Shown here: piece by piece, positions 50,901 through 55,213 of the stretch | Layout of the letters: each line of letters opens with the position of its first letter | Numbering within the stretch: position 1 is the stretch's first letter | Assembly: GCF_000237925.1 (NCBI RefSeq) | Contig: NC_031497.1 | Span: 5,201,295-5,265,294 of the forward strand | Direction: 5' to 3' | DNA from: Schistosoma mansoni | Taxonomy: Eukaryota; Platyhelminthes; Trematoda; Strigeidida; Schistosomatidae | DNA: 64,000 nucleotides | The notes under the pieces: generated by a model | Database searches by the model: none | What the model saw: only the letters and a program-made list of their open reading frames with translations | What the model was told of the DNA's origin: nothing | Made by a program: the position numbers and the translations under genes

Positions 50901-51460
50901 TATGCACAACGTTTGAAGTGTCTTAACACCAGTTATTTTTCGAATGTATTTAAACAGAATGCGTACATAATATGACACTCAATATATGCAATGATGAATT
51001 CAATCTCACCTCACTGATACAGATTCCATAGGCTATTATCCTTGTTTTATTTATGCAATCTTTTAAGCAAAAATCAAAACAACCATTAACAGTGGAATGA
51101 GAAATCAATCAAAAATTGCTATACTGTTACACTTGGTTCCTTACTGTTTAGTATTAATGTTTAAAATGTATCCGTTATGAGTAATTTTAGTTGCAACTAA
51201 GAATCTTAGAAATTTATAGGAGTAAAAGTGCTTAAGTTATCTTATGTGATTAAATTAAGTAACTATGTTGATTTATATACTTTCCCTCATTTCATAACCC
51301 TCTTTACAGTCAAAATGGCACGACCTATTTGGAAGACCAGGAAATCCCTTATATAACTGGATGGGATTTATGGTATAATGTTGTTGGATTGATGGTAATT
51401 ATGATTGCATTTTACATTCTTTGTTATGTTCGACTTCGACTACTCAATAAATACAAGTAG
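11414..51460 (+). CDS. ABCG2-like ABC half-transporter, whole gene (13 joined coding exons)
   Basis: ATP-driven membrane exporter of the ABCG (white/BCRP) subfamily; such half-transporters work as dimers in the plasma or internal membranes. I joined exons 11414-11938, 21045-21637, 26549-26608, 30251-30365, 30924-31076, 36490-36647, 39757-39911, 40999-41088, 43272-43368, 44871-45227, 46832-47111, 48332-48498 and 51310-51460. Phases agree at every junction and the sum is 2901 nt (966 aa plus stop). Domains: residues 1-340 low-complexity extension; NBD about 344-600 with Walker [10 protein letters not shown] (385-393), Q431, signature VSGGE (491-495), Walker B LFLDEP (512-517), H548; linker 617-690; six TM helices about 706-960. 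Human ABCG2 is 655 aa, so the excess is nearly all N-terminal. Exon-by-exon similarity to ABCG2 is strong. Substrate cannot be inferred. Introns are 0.5-9 kb and full of repeats. Confidence 0.93.
11992..12575 (-). mobile_element. Penelope-like element fragment with inverted flanks
   Basis: On the minus strand, 12213-12458 encodes [20 protein letters not shown] ... [20 protein letters not shown], the end of a Penelope GIY-YIG endonuclease. Just upstream in another frame (about 12417-12510) is [20 protein letters not shown] with the YIG motif, so one frameshift separates them. About 75 bases at 11992-12066 are repeated inverted at 12500-12575 with few mismatches, so the fragment is bracketed by inverted arms. 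It lies between the two ABCG first exons. Confidence 0.8.
12833..13171 (+). CDS. ABCG alternative first exon (isoform B)
   Basis: An ATG-initiated stretch of 113 codons ([10 protein letters not shown]...RDLRS) ending at donor AGAAGT/gtaagc in phase 0, the same phase as exon 1 and compatible with the exon at 21045. An in-frame TAA lies just upstream and no acceptor in the right phase precedes the ATG, so it reads as a first coding exon rather than an internal one. Joining it gives a 904-aa transporter. The protein is polar, Asn/Gln-rich and unrecognised. An 18-codon upstream ORF lies at 12730-12783. A good acceptor (pyrimidine tract then AG at 12601-12602) could serve a 5'UTR exon or spliced-leader addition; that is inference. 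Confidence 0.55.
13336..13925 (+). repeat. Family A tandem pair, 404-bp period
   Basis: Two plus-sense units in direct tandem: hammerhead relics at 13379-13424 and 13783-13828 are exactly 404 bases apart, joined through the 3' end (CCCCTTCTT), the ATATGCTTACTAGTGACTGAC junction and the 5' block. Both ribozymes carry core changes (GAGU for GAAA), so they are likely dead. Confidence 0.85.
14220..14420 (-). repeat. Diverged family B (Sm-alpha-like) fragment
   Basis: Minus-sense hammerhead relic at about 14255-14315 (CAGCTGAT core, stem II decayed). 14330-14420 resembles the 3'-to-5' tandem junction of family B. Confidence 0.5.
15090..15530 (+). repeat. Diverged family A-related copy
   Basis: TTTCTTGAAGTTACAGTGAGAAG matches the family A 5' block, and TATTAGGACAGAAAACTTGTC the ribozyme region, but divergence is high. 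Ends in a short CTGA tandem (about 15498-15510). Confidence 0.45.
16053..16200 (+). repeat. Family A copy, 5'-truncated in the tRNA-like head
   Basis: Starts at ATAGGTCCTGGGTTCGAATC and runs to the 3' block. Hammerhead 16101-16146 has a perfect CUGAGGA core but GAGU for GAAA. Confidence 0.8.
16745..17265. repeat. Nested inverted structure: family A halves and a perfect 112-bp inverted repeat
   Basis: 16745-16844 is family A minus-sense; 16845-16956 is arm 1; 16957-17052 is a family A plus-sense 3' part; 17154-17265 is the exact reverse complement of arm 1. Identity of the 112-bp arms is complete by eye; the spacer is 197 bases. The arms do not belong to family A. Confidence 0.88.
17608..17800 (+). 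repeat. Family D repeat copy 1
   Basis: Member of an unnamed family with conserved blocks GATATAAGTAGTATGTAT, GAAGAGAAGAGAACG and GAGACAAT. Other copies: 18495-18680 (-), 37076-37262 (-), 39136-39312 (+), 62625-62820 (-). Confidence 0.75.
18495..18680 (-). repeat. Family D repeat copy 2 (diverged)
   Basis: Reverse orientation, with TACTACTTATATCTGTC and CTTCCTCTTCTCTTGAT blocks. It lies 700 bases from copy 1 in opposite orientation. Confidence 0.6.
18980..19062 (-). repeat. Family B fragment with decayed hammerhead
   Basis: Minus-sense; retains ATCCAA...GTTTCG...ACTCTTCAGTTGGAT, i.e. stem I and core remnants. Confidence 0.5.
19139..19420 (+). repeat. Family A foldback copy lacking the head
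   Basis: 19139-19250 is the minus-sense 3' end up to GTTTCGT in the ribozyme; it switches directly into plus-sense TACTAAAATCCCC (3' terminus) and on into the 5' block (ATGCTAACTAGTGACTGGC to 19418). The second part therefore spans a 3'-to-5' tandem junction. Confidence 0.8.
20044..20340 (+). mobile_element. LINE 3'-terminal fragment (second RTE-like family)
   Basis: Short frame [20 protein letters not shown] then [13 protein letters not shown] ... [16 protein letters not shown] resembles the C-terminal tail of schistosome non-LTR retrotransposons (HVLRMP ... GWKKARGGQ ... GWGPRD pattern). It continues in another frame after the stop at about 20260. It lies in ABCG intron 1. Confidence 0.6.
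21045..21637 (+). CDS. ABCG exon 2 (end of extension and start of NBD)
   Basis: Acceptor tttatttcag/C and donor GTAAG/gtgaga; the reading frame is open from the acceptor (HHNCLKQ...), so the internal ATG at 21144 need not be a start. Phase 0 in, phase 2 out. The first 168 residues are low-complexity; the last part ([10 protein letters not shown] ... [10 protein letters not shown]) aligns to the first strand of the ABCG2 nucleotide-binding domain. The alternative donor five bases upstream (GAT/gtaagg) would break phase with the next exon. Confidence 0.9.
21765..21860 (-). repeat. Family B fragment with decayed hammerhead
   Basis: Minus-sense ribozyme with CAGCTGACGAG preserved but the GAAA arm changed to AAAA; follows ABCG exon 2 closely, within intron 2. 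Confidence 0.6.
21861..24946. other. ABCG intron 2, left part: no recognised element
   Basis: About 3 kb of AT-rich intron with short random open frames (22074-22343, 22890-23138, 24240-24485) lacking domain or codon-use support. A GC-richer patch at 22490-22690 and one at 23360-23600 may be old repeats that I cannot name. Confidence 0.4.
24947..25345 (+). repeat. Full-length family A unit
   Basis: About 399 bases: 3'-terminal AAACCCCTTCTGAT, junction, 5' block, head with GTGGTCTAGTGGTTAAG and GGTTCGAATCTCG, hammerhead 25234-25279, 3' block. The hammerhead core is CCGAGGA (U4 changed), so likely inactive. Length agrees with the 404-bp period of the tandem copy. Confidence 0.85.
25708..25878 (-). 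mobile_element. Penelope-like GIY-YIG C-terminal fragment (second subfamily)
   Basis: Minus-strand translation gives [20 protein letters not shown] ... [20 protein letters not shown] and then a stop, the conserved tail of Penelope endonucleases (HxxxTGH, EAxAIRxxKPxLxV). It differs clearly from the copy at 12.2 kb. Located in ABCG intron 2. Confidence 0.72.
26549..26608 (+). CDS. ABCG exon 3 (Walker A)
   Basis: A 60-nt exon between ttcttttag/T and TCTTC/gtaagt encoding [20 protein letters not shown] with the split serine completed by the next exon. It contains the Walker A P-loop that binds the ATP phosphates. ABCG2 has GGG where this has GSG. Phase 2 in and phase 2 out. Confidence 0.95.
27470..27800 (-). 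mobile_element. Second, truncated copy of the 12-kb Penelope-like fragment
   Basis: Matches 12010-12360 in order, including the inverted-arm segment (GACGAAGATTATCAGAAC), the TACTTGTTAAGAACATTTAT block and the AAACCTTAGTA block, with indels. It ends near 27793 and lacks the second arm. Located in ABCG intron 3. Confidence 0.7.
28660..29290 (+). repeat. Family C repeat copy 1, interrupted by family B
   Basis: Unnamed repeat with shared blocks CATTTTGACCTTGTCAATTA, TATTCGTATCCGAAATGTAT, CTCGTATTTAACTTATTTTA, and a shared end (ATCAACGTGCCAC). The AATAAA-like and TATATACGA features hint at a solo LTR, unproven. A family B element (28788-28985) is inserted in it. Other copies: 57790-58245 and 59865-60243. 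Confidence 0.65.
28788..28985 (+). repeat. Family B copy with ribozyme deleted
   Basis: Plus-sense, from CTCAGTAGCTAAGTGGATAA (A-box-like) and GGTTCGAGTC (B-box-like) to the 3' block GAGGCAATACGCACAGTATT. The sequence jumps from GCAGGTACA to CCCCTATCCATC, so the hammerhead is missing. Confidence 0.75.
30251..30365 (+). CDS. ABCG exon 4 (post-Walker A to Q-loop)
   Basis: Encodes [20 protein letters not shown] and onward to GYVVQ; the terminal Gln is the Q-loop residue that contacts Mg-ATP and couples to the membrane domain. Acceptor tatttaag/G, donor CAG/gtaaat. Phase 2 in, phase 0 out; 38 full codons. Confidence 0.95.
30924..31076 (+). CDS. ABCG exon 5 (NBD helical subdomain)
   Basis: 51 codons, [20 protein letters not shown] ... 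GLNAVADSK, between acceptor tttgtag/G and donor AGTAAG/gtaagg, phase 0 both ends. It aligns without gaps to the ABCG2 helical subdomain that follows the Q-loop. The ATG at 30936 is an internal methionine, not a start. Confidence 0.95.
31340..32552 (+). pseudogene. Decayed 28S rRNA fragment in ABCG intron 5
   Basis: About 1.2 kb is recognisably large-subunit rRNA in sense orientation. Landmarks include AAACACGGACCAAGGAG at about 31595, AGCCAGAGGAAACTCTGG at about 31869, TAGTAGCTGGTTC at about 31960, TTTCCCTCAGGATA at about 31984, CTAAGGAGTGTGTAACGACT at about 32291 and GTAGTAGCAAATATTCAA at about 32524. It spans part of D2 through the mid-molecule. Many substitutions hit normally invariant positions (for example CCTGCTT for CCGTCTT before AAACACGG), so it is not functional. 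It lies alone, without 18S, 5.8S or spacer. The left boundary is uncertain by about 30 bases. Its GC content exceeds that of the flanks. Confidence 0.88.
32585..33180 (-). repeat. Decayed family A copy split by the LINE insertion
   Basis: Left part 32585-32661 (GGAAGCACTAAAAGGCTGTT and ACTCCTCAGTAATATACATT) and right part 33102-33180 (head and CCAGTATCCAATGG) make one minus-sense copy once the LINE and one duplication are set aside. Confidence 0.7.
32662..33092 (+). mobile_element. 5'-truncated RTE-like LINE insertion
   Basis: Encodes the C-terminal end of a non-LTR retrotransposon polyprotein: [20 protein letters not shown], then [34 protein letters not shown], stop. An in-frame stop and a frameshift lie around 32780. 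The 3' end is a GTAA tandem tail (33071-33089), typical of RTE elements. It is flanked by a 9-bp target-site duplication GTCCCTACG (32653-32661 and 33093-33101) and sits inside a family A repeat copy. Confidence 0.82.
33578..33850 (+). repeat. Family A foldback copy (minus arm to 33627, plus arm from 33628)
   Basis: Minus-sense CCATGGAAAATCTGG to GTTTCGTCCTATTATGG, then plus-sense ATGCCAGCTCAGTGGTCTAT head to ACCCCTTCTGAT. Hammerhead 33717-33762: stem II GUCC/GGAC, GAAA and CGG/CCG perfect, core CCGAGGA mutated at U4. Confidence 0.82.
33990..34135 (-). repeat. Family B copy, hammerhead 34015-34060
   Basis: Minus-sense: CUGACGA core, stem II GUUC/GGAC (one wobble), GAAA; stem I and III weakened. 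An internal deletion removes the middle of the head. Ends at CAATGGGGTGAA, the family B 5' terminus. Confidence 0.75.
34420..34800 (+). repeat. Family B (Sm-alpha-like) unit with tandem junction
   Basis: 34420-34467 is the 3' end of one unit (ACATCAATGGGAAGATT, ACAATACCAAGTGAATT); from 34468 a full unit of about 333 bases follows (TTCACCTCATTGCACAAGC ... CAAACAATACC). Head with GTAGCTGAGTGGATAACG and GGGTTCGAGTCTC. Known biology: Sm-alpha elements of schistosomes encode hammerhead ribozymes. Head-to-head with the copy at 33990-34135. Confidence 0.88.
34594..34639 (+). ncRNA. Family B hammerhead, core mutated
   Basis: Stem II GUCC/GGAC with AAAU loop and GAAAC are intact, GUC cleavage triplet present, stem I largely paired. 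The core reads CAGAUGA where CUGANGA is needed (U4 to A), so cleavage is expected to be lost. Confidence 0.75.
34801..36489. other. ABCG intron 5, right part: nothing recognised
   Basis: AT-rich intronic DNA with no supported coding or repeat match. Confidence 0.4.
36490..36647 (+). CDS. ABCG exon 6 (signature and Walker B)
   Basis: Encodes [20 protein letters not shown] ... [20 protein letters not shown], holding the ABC signature (VSGGE), Walker B aspartate (residue 515), catalytic glutamate (516) and D-loop. The D-loop reads GLDAYMAG where ABCG2 has GLDSSTAN, so the usual serine is replaced by alanine. Acceptor tctgtttag/G; donor AAAGC/gtaagg; phase 0 in, phase 2 out. Split from exon 5 by a 5.4-kb intron that holds a 28S rRNA fragment. 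Confidence 0.95.
36880..37075 (-). repeat. Family B copy truncated at its hammerhead
   Basis: Minus-sense 3' two thirds of the unit, ending at 37074 exactly at stem I of the ribozyme, where family D sequence begins. Confidence 0.8.
37027..37074 (-). ncRNA. Family B hammerhead, intact core
   Basis: Core CUGACGA, stem II GUCC/GGAC, GAAA, GUC triplet; stem I UUCCAG/CUGAAU with one mismatch, stem III CGC/UUG weak. Best-preserved family B ribozyme core here. Confidence 0.7.
37076..37262 (-). repeat. Family D repeat copy 3
   Basis: Reverse orientation, from TTTGCAAAATGTCAATC to ATCTATCGATATCAGTAGC; abuts the family B copy without spacer. Confidence 0.75.
38895..39086 (+). other. Isolated open frame in ABCG intron 6, probably chance
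   Basis: A 62-codon frame rich in hydrophobic residues in AT-rich intron. No homology, no splice context in phase with the transporter. Listed only so the stretch is not left blank. Confidence 0.1.
39136..39312 (+). repeat. Family D repeat copy 4
   Basis: Closest match to copy 3 in opposite orientation: GATATCGATAGATATAAGTA, GAACGAGAACAGAGAATG, GAAATCTGAGACAATG. Confidence 0.75.
39757..39911 (+). CDS. ABCG exon 7 (H-switch)
   Basis: Encodes [20 protein letters not shown] ... [16 protein letters not shown] ... RYFGRLG, containing the H-switch histidine (residue 548) in the ABCG-typical SIHQP motif. Acceptor ttataacag/T; donor CTTGG/gtaggt. A second GT four bases later exists, but only the first keeps phase 1 with exon 8. 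Confidence 0.94.
40999..41088 (+). CDS. ABCG exon 8 (end of NBD)
   Basis: Encodes [20 protein letters not shown] ... NGNTP, matching the ABCG2 segment with the NPADFFLDII motif that closes the NBD. Acceptor cattttag/G, donor CCAG/gtactt; phase 1 in and out. Confidence 0.93.
41128..41290 (+). repeat. Diverged family A copy
   Basis: Head remnant (GACCTGAAGGTTCTGGGTTC), ribozyme remnant with GAAACAACC and CCAGTGCTT; no intact core. Confidence 0.5.
41488..41562 (+). CDS. Possible ABCG cassette exon (25 codons)
   Basis: Between exons 8 and 9 there is an acceptor (tttgacag/A) and a weak donor (ATTA/gtaatc) that bound a 75-nt open segment, phase 1 in and phase 1 out. It could be included or skipped without changing frame. 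The product ([20 protein letters not shown]...) is acidic, like the variable linker of ABCG proteins. The stronger-looking acceptor seven bases upstream would bring a stop at once. No homology supports it, so it may be chance. Confidence 0.35.
41838..41866. repeat. (AAT)n microsatellite
   Basis: About nine AAT units directly before a family A foldback copy. Confidence 0.9.
41875..42050 (+). repeat. Family A foldback copy
   Basis: Minus-sense 41875-41962 ends at GGGACTCCT and turns into plus-sense CCTGAGTTCGAATCC, sharing CCT at the junction. The minus half keeps stem II GUCC/GGAC and GAAAC; the plus half ribozyme is decayed. Confidence 0.75.
43272..43368 (+). CDS. ABCG exon 9 (linker)
   Basis: Encodes [20 protein letters not shown] ... 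TSEMAQ between acceptor ttattctag/A and donor CAACA/gtatgt, phase 1 in and phase 2 out. This is the poorly conserved linker between the NBD and the membrane domain. Support comes from phase agreement on both sides and gap-free joining to exon 10. Confidence 0.85.
43735..43880 (+). repeat. Family B 3' fragment
   Basis: CGAGGCAATACGCACAGTATG to AACAATACTAAGTGCATTTA; no ribozyme. Confidence 0.75.
44365..44580 (-). repeat. Family B copy, hammerhead 44399-44444
   Basis: Minus-sense 5' half of a unit to CAATGGGGTGAA. Ribozyme: CUGACGA, GAAA, stem III CGC/GCA, triplet AUC; one stem II pair broken (C-A). Confidence 0.82.
44871..45227 (+). CDS. ABCG exon 10 (connecting helix, TM1, TM2)
   Basis: Opens with a charged linker ([20 protein letters not shown]), then the amphipathic connecting helix ([19 protein letters not shown]), TM1 (about 706-726) and TM2 (about 739-760), ending [10 protein letters not shown] as in ABCG2. 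The TM2 residue aligned to ABCG2 F439, a drug-pocket phenylalanine, is also Phe (751). Acceptor cctacatag/T, donor TTTTTAT/gtaagt, phase 2 in and out. Confidence 0.94.
46155..46372 (-). repeat. Family B copy, hammerhead 46187-46231
   Basis: Minus-sense 5' half. Ribozyme: CUGACGA, stem II GUUC/GGAC (wobble), GAAA, GUC; stem I has a C-C mismatch next to the core. Confidence 0.82.
46832..47111 (+). CDS. ABCG exon 11 (TM3, TM4, TM5)
   Basis: Begins [20 protein letters not shown], the ABCG2-type HE-x-SGYY-x-VS segment, then three hydrophobic helices (about 795-811, 816-842, 845-868 with the next exon). The position matching the ABCG2 substrate-specificity residue R482 is lysine (K794, in DIIPTKVLP). 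The splice donor is ATGATG/gtacgt and the acceptor ttcatttgcag/A. The methionine at 46770 lies in the intron and is not used. Confidence 0.94.
47112..48331. other. ABCG intron between exons 11 and 12: nothing recognised
   Basis: No named repeat or coding region seen. CCAAGCACCTTAACCACTGA near 47255 resembles a reversed tRNA-like head and recurs in similar form near 18180. Confidence 0.4.
48332..48498 (+). CDS. ABCG exon 12 (TM5 end, extracellular loop)
   Basis: Encodes [20 protein letters not shown] ... [16 protein letters not shown] and half a Cys codon. Although the frame stays open to a stop at 48545-48547, the donor CAATG/gtataa gives the right phase and restores a cysteine (C917) followed by an ABCG2-like loop, so the read-through is rejected. 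N-glycosylation sequons are at N907 and N910. Acceptor ttatttcag/G. Confidence 0.92.
49290..50830 (+). mobile_element. Decayed CR1/Jockey-type LINE reverse transcriptase remnant
   Basis: In the last ABCG intron, shifted reading frames recall LINE reverse transcriptase blocks: [12 protein letters not shown] with CRLIAIT near 49760-49830, [16 protein letters not shown] near 49920, [16 protein letters not shown] near 50105, and [13 protein letters not shown] near 50390. Many stops and frameshifts make it dead. The open frames at 49972-50308 are pieces of it, not genes. The clade call rests on remembered RT block order. Edges are uncertain. Confidence 0.6.
51310..51460 (+). CDS. ABCG last exon (loop, TM6, C-terminus)
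   Basis: Acceptor ctctttacag/T; encodes [20 protein letters not shown] ... [20 protein letters not shown] and ends in LLNKYK-stop, like the KKYS end of ABCG2. Contains one more sequon (N919) and TM6. Too short to stand out as an ORF, it was found by looking for the ABCG2 C-terminus downstream of exon 12. An AATAAA lies at 51832-51837. Confidence 0.92.
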
Positions 51461-51831
51461 TCTAACAAGCAAATGTGGGTAATTTGTTGGTGCACGTTAA
51501 CTGAAAACAGGACAGCTTAGCTCGCGACAGTATTTCACCAAAGATAGATGACAAGCACAAAGGAGTACGTGGACTTCAAAACTAATTTACACAATTTTGA
51601 CCTTTTTTGGTGGTGCCTTGTGTTGGATAATCTATTTACAAGCTACGTTATGAAAGAAGTAAGGAAAGAAACCGGTCTTGGGTATAAACTTCAATCGATC
51701 AGCACACCAGACTCTATATTTTGTACAAAAACAGCATTGGTGAACTGGTTAAGCTGTATTTATTTGAAAGAAGTCTATTTTTATGATACACATCTCTTAT
51801 TTTATTATCCATACAGACGTATACTTTGAAA

Positions 51832-51837
51832 AATAAA
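51832..51837 (+). terminator. Candidate ABCG polyadenylation signal
   Basis: AATAAA about 370 bases after the ABCG stop codon, in AT-rich sequence. It is the first canonical signal downstream of the stop, which would give a 3'UTR of about 390 nt. Confidence 0.45.
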
Positions 51838-54720
51838 CAATGTTGTACCGAGGTTAATTTTTACTTACCACCTCATTACCATAAATAATTTAGAAAGGAA
51901 ACGAATAAGACAACCTTAATAACTTGAGGTTACGATAAGCTATTACATCATTAAAGTTGATAATGAATTAACCAATACCTGGGGTTTACAAAAAAACAGA
52001 TTTCAATATACTGAAACAGTAATCATCTGAAAATCGAAAAATTGTATAACCTTATTTATGCTGACGGGGAGGAATAACAACTACGTAGATATGATGGACA
52101 TTCGTATCTCACTTTAAGCGGGTAATGTTGTCTAGCAAGCTAATAAAAACACCCAAATAGTTCATAATGAAGGATTTCGTGAAGCGGATGGAATAAATAA
52201 ATCATCAGGAAGAATCAAAAATATATATAGTACAAAAGATTAAAAGAACATAACAAACTGGTAATCAAGAGATAACAAACAAGAATTAGTAACAGGAACT
52301 CAATGAAAAGAAATATAGCAGACGTAAAGTAAATGAACTCAATCTTAAATGGAGCTGTAGTATAGGGATAAATTAAGGTAAATGTTTAGCAATCGAAAGA
52401 TCTGTGTGATGACGGAGATAATGGAAAGTGGTTTTGTGTACGGATCTATCAAAGGTCATGCATTACTGACACTTATTTGGTAGATGGTTGAGACAGACGT
52501 ATATCTTTTAATACATTTAGGTCCATCATGTAAAAACTTCAAAGAATGATCTTATAACTAAGTACTTGTAGCCGACTGAATAGTACAATGTGGTCAGTTT
52601 CAGCATTACTGAATGAACTACGTTCAAGAGTGTGACCCATAGGGACATGTTACTCGGCGATCAACCCACACATATGGTTGCAAAAAGCCTTTGTACGCAC
52701 ACGTGGTTGCCATTGGAACTTTTCCCACAATATTACAGTGTAATACGAAACTAGTCGTCCAAGGCATTTGTGGGAAGGCAGTCAGCATAAAATTCTTCAG
52801 ACAGCAACTTCGTGGAACGATTCCCCGGGAATTCATCAGCAAGGACGCTCATGAATTCTATATAAACTTTGGTCATACCGCTTAAAGTAAAATGACCTGT
52901 AGTTTAGTTGCTACTTTCAACGAGATCCATGCACAAAATGATTTATCATCGTAGATATAACATTCTCATCTAGGATTTAAGGACTGAAAACAACGAAAGC
53001 TAACTGTAGTTTGGATGTTGCCGTAACCTATAGTGAGATAATAAGTTGCCATTATTCATAGTAAAATCTGGAATGTTTTATTCATGTAATAAGTAATGGT
53101 TTAAATAAAGCTATAGACTTTTGAAGTAAAAGACAGGTCATCAACTCTGCAAAATACTAGTAATACATTCAATAAAGTTTGTTACCAGTGGGTCTCAGTA
53201 TAGTACTTCATTTTTCAGTCAAGCACAATCCTGATGACCTTGAGATTGTTGAAACGAAATCCAAGAAAGTCAACCTTAGTGACACAATTGGCATTAACAA
53301 TGTATGTATTCTAAGGCAGTCTAAAACATAATAATTGGCGTGAGGATCTAGGACTCAGTAGTTTGGTTTGTTGAATCATAATGGTCAAGTTAAAGGACAA
53401 AAAGAATTTAATGGGAACTAGTTTGTCAGTCCATCAATATACAGTCCTCCACAGACTAATATAGCACGACAAATGAGGAGTGTAAAATAGACATGGAATT
53501 TATGTGCTTCAAATAAACAGATATTGGTAACATTAACGATAAGATCTAGGAAACAATTTTTACTTTTTTTTTCTGTTAGAACCACTGATATCCTAAATTA
53601 TGGAGAGAATGAAACAATTGAATTCTGAGGTATCAGAAGAAAGTAAATGACTGATGGTCATATTACTACTGTGTTCAGACATGATAGAATAGTTATCTTT
53701 TTATTAAGCGTGTGTCATCCAGTAAATCGTCTAGACGCATAGTCATTTCTGATGATGTTCAGAAGAACAATGAAGGCTTCCCGATTAAACTTTCTAGCTC
53801 GGAGAACGACTTTCATTAAAATCACCTATCTGGGTTACAAATCTTCCCTATCTCAGAAACAAAGTTATTTTATATCGTTTACGTTAACGAAATATTTCAA
53901 TGTATGTTGATTTCGACTACATTGATCAACAATTCAAGTTTGAATAAACTATAGCTCAGTCGGTTCACAACCGTTTAGTCAATAAAATCGTGGTTAACCG
54001 ATCTACTAATGCCGTAAGAGTAAATGTTACACCTAAAACAAAACAACTAGTTACTAAATCACAGTCTGTCTAAACCATAAAACTTAGTAGAGGAATATGG
54101 GACAGACTATGCCACACCTTTCATATGACGACAAAAATATAATCTGGACTCCGATCCTGAAATCCAACAGTTGAAATTCTATTGATTAGGCTACTGAGCA
54201 GCTGATAACATGTTGAACCAAACTTCACTGTCACTAGGACTGCAAGCTACTGCTCCCAGCCATAACAGCCAAAAGATGTCTTAACAAAATGTGCTCTTTT
54301 TTGAAGCGGTGCAGTGCAGGACCATAATTAGGCCGGAATTTAACTTGCAGATGTTCCAGAGGTCGGCTTCATACATTAATATAAGGCTAGAATTTACGGA
54401 GTCACGATTTCAGATTTGGAACTTTTAAGTCCAAGTTATACATACATGAGGTATTCTGAAGGATAATATAATCTACGTGAATGCTTCTTAGTGGCCATCT
54501 TCTGTTTACCTAGTACAGTCATTACATTAAATGTCATATTTCATTCATCTCCAACTAATAATATAGGATTTATAACCGACATGCTAATACTATTGTACCT
54601 TTTACATCACGTTTGAATATGTTGTGATCCGTTGTTTGGTGCATCATAGTTTATTGGTTGATATGCTGTGGGTTATAGCATTCTAGAGTCTGGCCACCAA
54701 ATACAGAAATTAACGATGAT
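51838..54720. other. Intergenic region between ABCG and TRMT112
   Basis: About 2.9 kb without a supported gene. Overlapping frames on both strands at 52624-52885 are in a slightly GC-richer patch and may be a decayed coding fragment; I recognise nothing in either. Convergent gene ends face each other here. Confidence 0.45.
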
Positions 54721-54726
54721 ATAATA

Positions 54727-54732
54727 TTTATT
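54727..54732 (-). terminator. Candidate TRMT112 polyadenylation signal
   Basis: TTTATT on the plus strand reads AATAAA on the minus strand, about 37 bases past the stop codon, implying a very short 3'UTR. Confidence 0.5.
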
Positions 54733-54768
54733 ATACAGAAGAAATTTACAAGGACTTTTACAAGGGAC

Positions 54769-55213
54769 TTATTCACCCTCGTTGACCAACATGTTTGGAA
54801 TTCCGTTTGAGATGGTAAACTCTCGACCAGTTTCTGGACAAACCAGTACACCCTCCATTACATCAACTTCAAGAAGTGCTCGATGTGCCAATTTTAAGAA
54901 TTCTTCGTTTTCCGAATAATTAACCGGGACTTCTTCTGGCAAACAAGGGATGTAATCTTCACCAATCTGACAAACAATTATATAGAATAGACCAATTACT
55001 TCATCTGCTACTGACTTTACAACAGACCATTCAACTTTCGGAATCAAACGGGCGACTGATGCAGGGTCATAATCAACTGTTGATACCTTTAACGCGTTCG
55101 CCTGAAAATATTAACTCCGAAAGGTGGTAACTGACTTTTAATTTCAGTGGATATCCCACTTTCACAGACTTCAAAACACGAGAAGTAAGTATGTTGTGCA
55201 GAAAAAGCTTCAT
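54769..55213 (-). CDS. TRMT112 homologue, methyltransferase-activating subunit
   Basis: Small partner protein that stabilises and activates several S-adenosylmethionine methyltransferases for tRNA, rRNA and the translation release factor. Three exons on the minus strand: 55213-55136, 55101-55000, 54966-54769. The start ATG gives MKLFLHNILTSRVLKS..., matching the TRMT112 N-terminus (MKLLTHN). Then come VARLIPKVEW, NYSENEEFLKLAHRALLEVD and CPETGREFTISNGIPNMLVN, all family hallmarks. With both micro-introns removed the product is 125 aa, the same as the human protein. If the in-frame 33-nt intron is retained it gains 11 hydrophobic residues. The 34-nt intron must be removed to keep frame. The zinc-binding cysteines of fungal Trm112 are mostly absent, as in other animals. 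Confidence 0.92.
54967..54999 (-). other. 33-nt in-frame micro-intron of TRMT112
   Basis: Minus-strand gtaatt...tttgtcag inside the frame between ADE and IGEDY. It has good donor and acceptor sequences, encodes a hydrophobic 11-residue insert (VIGLFYIIVCQ) absent from the family, and its removal brings the protein to 125 aa. Confidence 0.75.
55102..55135 (-). other. 34-nt micro-intron of TRMT112
   Basis: Minus-strand gtcagt...ttttcag between codons for PLKLK and ANALK. Its removal is required: 34 is not a multiple of three and the homology lies in different frames on either side. Very short introns near gene starts are known in schistosomes. Confidence 0.85.

Noticed and set aside
55048-55101. 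TRMT112 starting at the internal TTG/Leu of LIPKVEW
   Set aside because: The N-terminal family motif is found upstream across two short exon pieces with an ATG at 55213.
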